This document shows positions 5,747-8,569 of a DNA stretch of 8,569 bases, in pieces. Numbering within the stretch: position 1 is the first letter of the stretch; every line of letters begins with the position of its first letter. The stretch comes from DASSZN01 sp035702805. GTDB lineage: Bacteria; Chloroflexota; Chloroflexia; Thermomicrobiales; Thermomicrobiaceae. The notes under the pieces were generated by a model that was given only the letters and a program-made list of their open reading frames with translations, was not told the origin of the DNA and did no database searches. The stretch spans positions 1 to 8,569 of the forward strand of contig DASSZN010000364.1 in NCBI GenBank assembly GCA_035702805.1, read 5' to 3'. Made by a program: the position numbers and the translations under genes.

Positions 5747-6226
5747 ATGTTCGATCGGGCGCGCGCGCTGGCGGGGCGCTTCGAGCAGGCGAGCGAGGAG
5801 TTCGCCGTAGCGATGGCGGGGCTGTCGGACGCGGAGTGGCGGACGCTCTGCCCCGGCGAGGAGCGCACGGTGGCCGCGCTGGCACACCACGTCGCCTTCG
5901 GCTATGCGGTCGAGGTCCCGGCCTTCCGCGCCATGGCCTTCGGTGAGCCGGTCGAGACCTGGACCCGCGCCAGCCTCGACCGGGTCAACGCCGCGCAGGG
6001 GCAGGAGTACGCCGAGTGCGACCAGGCGGAGACCGTTGCCCTGCTGCGCCGCGAGGCGGCCGCGGCCGCCGGGTTCGTCCGCTCGCTGACCGACGAGCAA
6101 CTCGACCGGTCCGGCGTCTACCTCGACGGCTTGCCGGCCTGGACCGTCGAGCAGTGGATCACGCGGGTGCTGACGGGCCACCCCGTCGGGCACCTGGCCA
6201 GTATCCGGGCCGCACTGGCAGACTGA
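5747..6226 (+). CDS. DinB-like / maleylpyruvate isomerase N-terminal-type four-helix protein
   Basis: A 159-residue cytoplasmic protein, the size typical of DinB/YfiT-like metalloenzymes. It begins with an amphipathic helix (FDRARALAGRFEQA). It then carries His47-His48 in ALAHHV on the second helix and H145-P-V-G-H149 on the last helix, matching the His triad that binds a divalent metal in this fold. Members include thiol-dependent S-transferases and maleylpyruvate isomerases, but many have no known substrate. ATG at 5747 is preceded by AGGGGG at five bases; an in-frame GTG at 5741, with GAGGAG eight bases upstream, is an equally possible start adding two residues. It lies 41 bases after the glycosyltransferase with no visible terminator, so it may share its transcript. 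No functional link to the collagen is evident. It converges on the RraA-like gene. Confidence 0.75.
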   Translation: MFDRARALAGRFEQASEEFAVAMAGLSDAEWRTLCPGEERTVAALAHHVAFGYAVEVPAFRAMAFGEPVETWTRASLDRVNAAQGQEYAECDQAETVALLRREAAAAAGFVRSLTDEQLDRSGVYLDGLPAWTVEQWITRVLTGHPVGHLASIRAALAD

Positions 6227-6243
6227 GCGCCGGGGGCACTCAG
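6223..6243. terminator. Hairpin joining the stop codons of two convergent genes
   Basis: CTGAG (6223-6227) pairs with CTCAG (6239-6243), and GCC (6229-6231) with GGC (6235-6237), leaving one C-A mismatch and a GGG loop. The TGA of the rightward gene (6224-6226) and the TGA of the leftward gene (complement of 6240-6242) sit in opposite arms. The gap between genes is only 13 bases. There is no T-run on either side, so terminator function is uncertain. Confidence 0.35.
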
Positions 6244-6899
6244 CGCGGCTCGAAGAAGTCGGCCACGCCGGGGTAGTCGCGAATCGGCTTGCCGTCGCGC
6301 ACCCACTGGCGGATATTGGGGCGCCCGCCGAAACGCTGCTGGACCGCCGCCAGCAGTTCCGCCGCCTCGTGCGGGCGGATCACGACGATGCCGTCGTCAT
6401 CCGCCACGATCAGGTCGCCCGGCGAGACCGGCACCCCGCCGCAGTTCACCGTCACGTTGATCTCGCCGTTCTGGCCACCGTTGCGCGTCAGCAGACCCGA
6501 GACGGAGCGCGAGTAGACCGGCCAGCGCAGGTCGCTGATCTCCATCGTATCGGTCACGGCCCCGTCGATGACCAGGCCGGCGAGCCCTTTCTCCCGGGCC
6601 AGCATCGTCACGAAACCGCCCCAGCAGGCGATCTCGGTGTCGCCGCCCCGGTCGACGACCAGCACGTCCCCCGGCTCGGCCAGCTGGATCGCCCGGCGCG
6701 TGACCGCCGCCCCCTCGTCCGGCATCCAGACCGTCACCGCCGTCCCGACCAGCCGGATGTCCCGCCAGACCGGCCGGATCGCGGTGTCCATGAAGCCCCA
6801 CTGGGCGATGTGGCCGATGTCCCCCACGCCGATGTCCCGGAACCCCGCCACGACCTCCGGCGCAATCGTCTGCTGGCGCTCACGAATGGTGATGCCCAC
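6240..6899 (-). CDS. RraA-like protein (4-hydroxy-4-methyl-2-oxoglutarate aldolase-like), altered catalytic motif
   Basis: A 219-residue leftward protein, normal for the RraA/HMG aldolase fold. It has the conserved opening IRERQQTIAPEVVAGFRDI, the EPGDVLVVD strand (75-83), GGDTEIACWGG (85-95) and GLVIDGAVTDTMEI (108-121), then PVSPGDLIVADDDGIVVI. Active HMG/oxaloacetate lyases carry Arg-Asp in the DGxxRD segment; here the codon is ACC, giving Thr116-Asp117, so the catalytic Arg is missing. It may use another mechanism, act as a regulator, or have a different substrate. The start is GTG at 6899, with AGGGGA seven bases upstream. GTG at 6923, with GAGGA six bases upstream, is a close alternative adding eight residues. 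It is divergent from a second RraA-like gene. Confidence 0.82.
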   Translation of the reverse strand: MGITIRERQQTIAPEVVAGFRDIGVGDIGHIAQWGFMDTAIRPVWRDIRLVGTAVTVWMPDEGAAVTRRAIQLAEPGDVLVVDRGGDTEIACWGGFVTMLAREKGLAGLVIDGAVTDTMEISDLRWPVYSRSVSGLLTRNGGQNGEINVTVNCGGVPVSPGDLIVADDDGIVVIRPHEAAELLAAVQQRFGGRPNIRQWVRDGKPIRDYPGVADFFEPR

Positions 6900-6953
6900 G
6901 CCGCGTTCCCCTTTCGCTGCCACGACTCGTCCTCGTCTTCTCCGGTGCACCGT

Positions 6954-6983
6954 CCTATCGCACGGAGCGGTCGCCCGCGTCAA
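6954..6983 (-). promoter_or_regulatory. Promoter of the leftward RraA-like gene
   Basis: On the minus strand TTGACG (6978-6983, five of six) is followed after 18 bases by GATAGG (6954-6959), which is preceded by TGC, giving an extended -10 context. Transcription would start near 6947, 24 bases before GTG 6923 or 48 before GTG 6899. Confidence 0.45.
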
Positions 6984-7027
6984 ACGCGCGAAGTTGGGCC
7001 GTTCGCCCGCCGCGACCGCCTGCGCGC

Positions 7028-7033
7028 TACAAT
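7028..7033 (+). promoter_or_regulatory. -10 box of the rightward RraA-like gene
   Basis: TACAAT (five of six) stands alone in GC-rich sequence, about 46 bases before the GTG at 7080. The -35 region is not clear: TTCGCC (7002-7007) is 20 bases away and TTGGGC (6994-6999) is 28. It is arranged back to back with the leftward promoter, about 70 bases apart. Confidence 0.45.
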
Positions 7034-7079
7034 GGCGCACTCGCACGCTCGACCGGACCCGCAGCGAAGGGAGGGTGCC

Positions 7080-7832
7080 GTGGCTCAACTCGCGTGGGGT
7101 GCCGAAGAGGAGTTCCGGCTGGCAGCGGTCCGCGAGGAACTGGCGGGGGTCAGCACCGCGACCGCCTTCGCCCTGCTCAACGGCCTCGGCTGGCGCAACA
7201 CGTACCTGCAGGGGCTGCGGCCGCTGGATCCGCTCGGCCGGGGCCGCCGGCTGGTCGGCCGCGCGCGCACCTGCCGCTACCTGATCCGGCGCGGGCCCGA
7301 GGCGCCGGTCCCGCCCGAGCGCCGCCGTGTCTCACCGGAGATCGTCCTGATCGAGTCGATCGAGCCGGGGGACGTCTTCTGCGTCGACGCGCTGGGCGTG
7401 CCGACCGCCGGCATCATCGGCGACATCCTCGCCGCGCGCCTCAAGGCCCGGGGTGTGGTAGCCGCCATGATCCACGGCGCCGTGCGCGACTCCCCCTACA
7501 TCCGCGAGGTCGGCCTGCCCGTCTTCACCGCGGCGATCCACCCGTCGGCCAGCATGCGTGACGTCGTCCCGGTCGACCTCGACGTGCCGGTCAACCTGGG
7601 CGGCGCGCAGGTCCTCCCCGGCGACGTCATCCTGGCCGACGACGAGGGCGCGCTCGCCATGCCGCTGGACCTCGCCGAGTACGTGGTCGAGCATGGGCCA
7701 GCCAAGGAGCGGCTGGAAACCTGGATTCGCGGCAAGGTCGAGGCGGGCGGCTCGATCCATGACTACTACCCGCCCACTCCGGAGACGGCGGCGGAGTACG
7801 AGCGGGAGACCGGCCGAAGCGTCCCGCACTGA
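7080..7832 (+). CDS. RraA-like protein with intact Arg-Asp motif
   Basis: A 250-residue protein of the RraA/dimethylmenaquinone methyltransferase-like fold, now known mostly as class II aldolases/decarboxylases of 2-keto acids. Visible motifs are EPGDVFCVDALG, then GIIGDILAARLKARGVVAAM, then HGAVRD with Arg136-Asp137 (the catalytic pair). PVNLGGAQVLPGDVILADDEG is the C-terminal core strand pair. The family's DG before the RD is HG here. An N-terminal segment of about 40 residues with VSTATAFALLNGLGWRN and a C-terminal tail ending in EYERETGRSVPH make it longer than the usual 210-230. GTG at 7080 is fixed by AAGGGAGGG (7067-7075). It is divergent from the first RraA-like gene, only moderately similar by eye, and followed by an ABM-domain gene 69 bases later. 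Substrate unknown; probably cytoplasmic. Confidence 0.85.
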   Translation: MAQLAWGAEEEFRLAAVREELAGVSTATAFALLNGLGWRNTYLQGLRPLDPLGRGRRLVGRARTCRYLIRRGPEAPVPPERRRVSPEIVLIESIEPGDVFCVDALGVPTAGIIGDILAARLKARGVVAAMIHGAVRDSPYIREVGLPVFTAAIHPSASMRDVVPVDLDVPVNLGGAQVLPGDVILADDEGALAMPLDLAEYVVEHGPAKERLETWIRGKVEAGGSIHDYYPPTPETAAEYERETGRSVPH

Positions 7833-7901
7833 ACGATGGCCTCGCCTCGCGGCGTGTCCGCCGGGCGACACCACGACGAGTGACACCGGAAAGGGGAGAC
7901 C

Positions 7902-8216
7902 ATGATTGCCCTGGTCGTCTCGGTCAGGATCAACCCCGAGCGCCGCGCCGAGTTCCTGCGGGTCGTCGAGGAGGACAGCCGCGGCTCGCGCGAGGACGAG
8001 CCCGGCTGCCTGCGGTTCGACGTGCTGGAGGACAGGCAGGACGCCGACCACTACTACTTCTACGAGGTGTATCGCGACGAGGACGCGCTGGCCGCCCACC
8101 GGCAGGCGCCGCACTACCAGCCCTGGTCCGCCTTCGTGGCCTCCGGTGGCCTGCGGGCGCCGGCCGAGGCGACGCGGTGTCAGACCATCTACCCGGCGGA
8201 GGACGATTGGCGGTAG
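7902..8216 (+). CDS. Antibiotic biosynthesis monooxygenase (ABM) domain protein, YgiN/LsrG-like
   Basis: A 104-residue single-domain protein, typical for the dimeric ferredoxin-like ABM fold. It shows the opening strand IALVVSVRINPERRAEFLRV and then the signature EPGCLRFDVL (33-42). After that comes HYYFYEVYRDEDALAAHRQ with PHY, holding His50, His66 and His71, the 'E-x-Y/W ... A-x-x-x-H ... H-F/Y' pattern of YgiN and LsrG. Such proteins act as cofactor-free quinol monooxygenases or as isomerases of small keto compounds. ATG 7902 is preceded by AAGGGGAG at three to four bases. It lies downstream of the RraA-like gene in the same direction and may be on the same transcript, suggesting a shared small-molecule catabolic role; this is inference. 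Confidence 0.85.
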   Translation: MIALVVSVRINPERRAEFLRVVEEDSRGSREDEPGCLRFDVLEDRQDADHYYFYEVYRDEDALAAHRQAPHYQPWSAFVASGGLRAPAEATRCQTIYPAEDDWR

Positions 8217-8306
8217 GCCGCCCTCTCCCCGGCTCGCCTTCGCCCGCCTCCCTGCTCCCGAACCGGAAAGAGGGGAACAACGGGTGCGGGCCGCCCTAAA
8301 TGAATG

Positions 8307-8333
8307 AGCGCACCTGGGATTGCCAGGTGCGCT
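8307..8333. terminator. Strong hairpin between convergent genes
   Basis: AGCGCACCTGG (8307-8317) and CCAGGTGCGCT (8323-8333) form a perfect 11-bp stem with a five-base loop. On the plus strand it is followed by a G-rich run and no Ts. On the minus strand it is followed by CATTCATTTAGG, moderately T-rich, and lies 43 bases after the leftward stop. It most likely ends the leftward gene and may stop readthrough from the ABM gene too. Confidence 0.65.
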
Positions 8334-8376
8334 GGGAGTGGGGTGGGGGAAGAAGTGTGCGATGGGGGTGGGTCGG

Positions 8377-8569
8377 CTACGCCGTCGGCCCCTTTGGTGT
8401 CTGCGACGTCGTGCCGCCGTTCGGATGTCCCCAGCCGCCCATCGGGCCGAAGCCGCCGCGGCCGGGACCGTGCTCGGGTCCGTGTCCCAGCGTGTTGTTG
8501 GTGATCGCGTTGGTCAGCTGGGTCGTCAGGTTCTTCAGGTTGATCGTCTCCTGGTCGGCCGCCAGCGTG
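8377..8569 (-). CDS. Protein with Gly/His/Pro-rich C-terminal tail (partial, last 63 residues)
   Basis: An open frame enters from the right edge and ends at TAG (complement of 8377-8379). The visible 63 residues start with a helical, Asn/Thr/Leu-rich segment (LAADQETINLKNLTTQL). They then change to a low-complexity tail with GHGPEHGPGRGGFGPMGGWG and a final TTSQTPKGPTA. I do not recognise the family. The start and any signal peptide lie outside the window. The direction is supported by G/C at third positions in this frame and by the hairpin 43 bases after the stop. It converges on the ABM gene. Confidence 0.6.
   Translation of the reverse strand, partial: TLAADQETINLKNLTTQLTNAITNNTLGHGPEHGPGRGGFGPMGGWGHPNGGTTSQTPKGPTA

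Noticed and set aside
4380..5885. 501-residue leftward open frame opposite the glycosyltransferase
   Set aside because: Long antisense frames are common in GC-rich DNA. The plus frame holds clear GT2 and propeller motifs, and this one is Arg/Val/Ala-rich without any domain.
7854..7871. Hairpin GTGTC/GACAC between the RraA-like and ABM genes
   Set aside because: Only five pairs with an eight-base loop and no T-run; expected by chance in this composition.
8216..8297. Direct repeat GGCCGCCCT at 8216-8224 and 8289-8297
   Set aside because: A nine-base GC-only-type match is likely by chance, with no mobile-element features around it.

Overview
This is a GC-rich bacterial window with G or C at most third codon positions and frequent GTG starts behind good Shine-Dalgarno sequences. 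A DarA/PstA-like protein, an M20 amidohydrolase, RraA-like proteins and a Tat-exported collagen-like protein, together with the base composition, would fit a high-GC Chloroflexota such as Sphaerobacter and its relatives (class Thermomicrobia). That placement is inference; a high-GC Gram-positive cannot be excluded. There are no rRNA, tRNA, CRISPR or transposon features.

Left part (1-2771): the N-terminal part of an FAD-dependent DAO-family oxidoreductase runs leftward off the window edge. It is divergent from a small DarA/PstA-like (DUF970) protein that has a convincing promoter (TTGAAC-17-TATGCT). An M20 peptidase/amidohydrolase follows DarA in the same direction and is probably co-transcribed. 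Two mutually exclusive hairpins follow the M20 gene.

Middle (2792-6243): the most distinctive part. Two overlapping promoter-like sequences with a dyad across their -10 boxes precede a secreted collagen-like protein. It has an apparent Tat signal, a novel head domain of about 85 residues, then 24 uninterrupted Gly-X-Y triplets rich in GPT and GAT that run to the last residue. The next gene, 68 bp downstream, encodes a large three-part glycosyltransferase: a GT2 domain, TPR-like helices, and a beta-propeller resembling GH130/GT108-type mannoside enzymes. This pair looks like a substrate with its own modifying enzyme, a possible bacterial collagen O-glycosylation locus. A DinB-like four-helix protein follows 41 bp later. 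It converges on an RraA-like gene, and the two stop codons lie in opposite arms of one small hairpin.

Right part (6240-8569): two RraA-like (class II aldolase/decarboxylase-like) genes diverge from a shared promoter region. One keeps the Arg-Asp catalytic pair; the other has Thr-Asp. The rightward one is followed by an antibiotic-biosynthesis-monooxygenase (ABM) domain protein, suggesting a small catabolic unit. A perfect 11-bp hairpin separates the ABM gene from the C-terminal end of a leftward gene encoding a Gly/His/Pro-rich tail, which is cut by the window edge.
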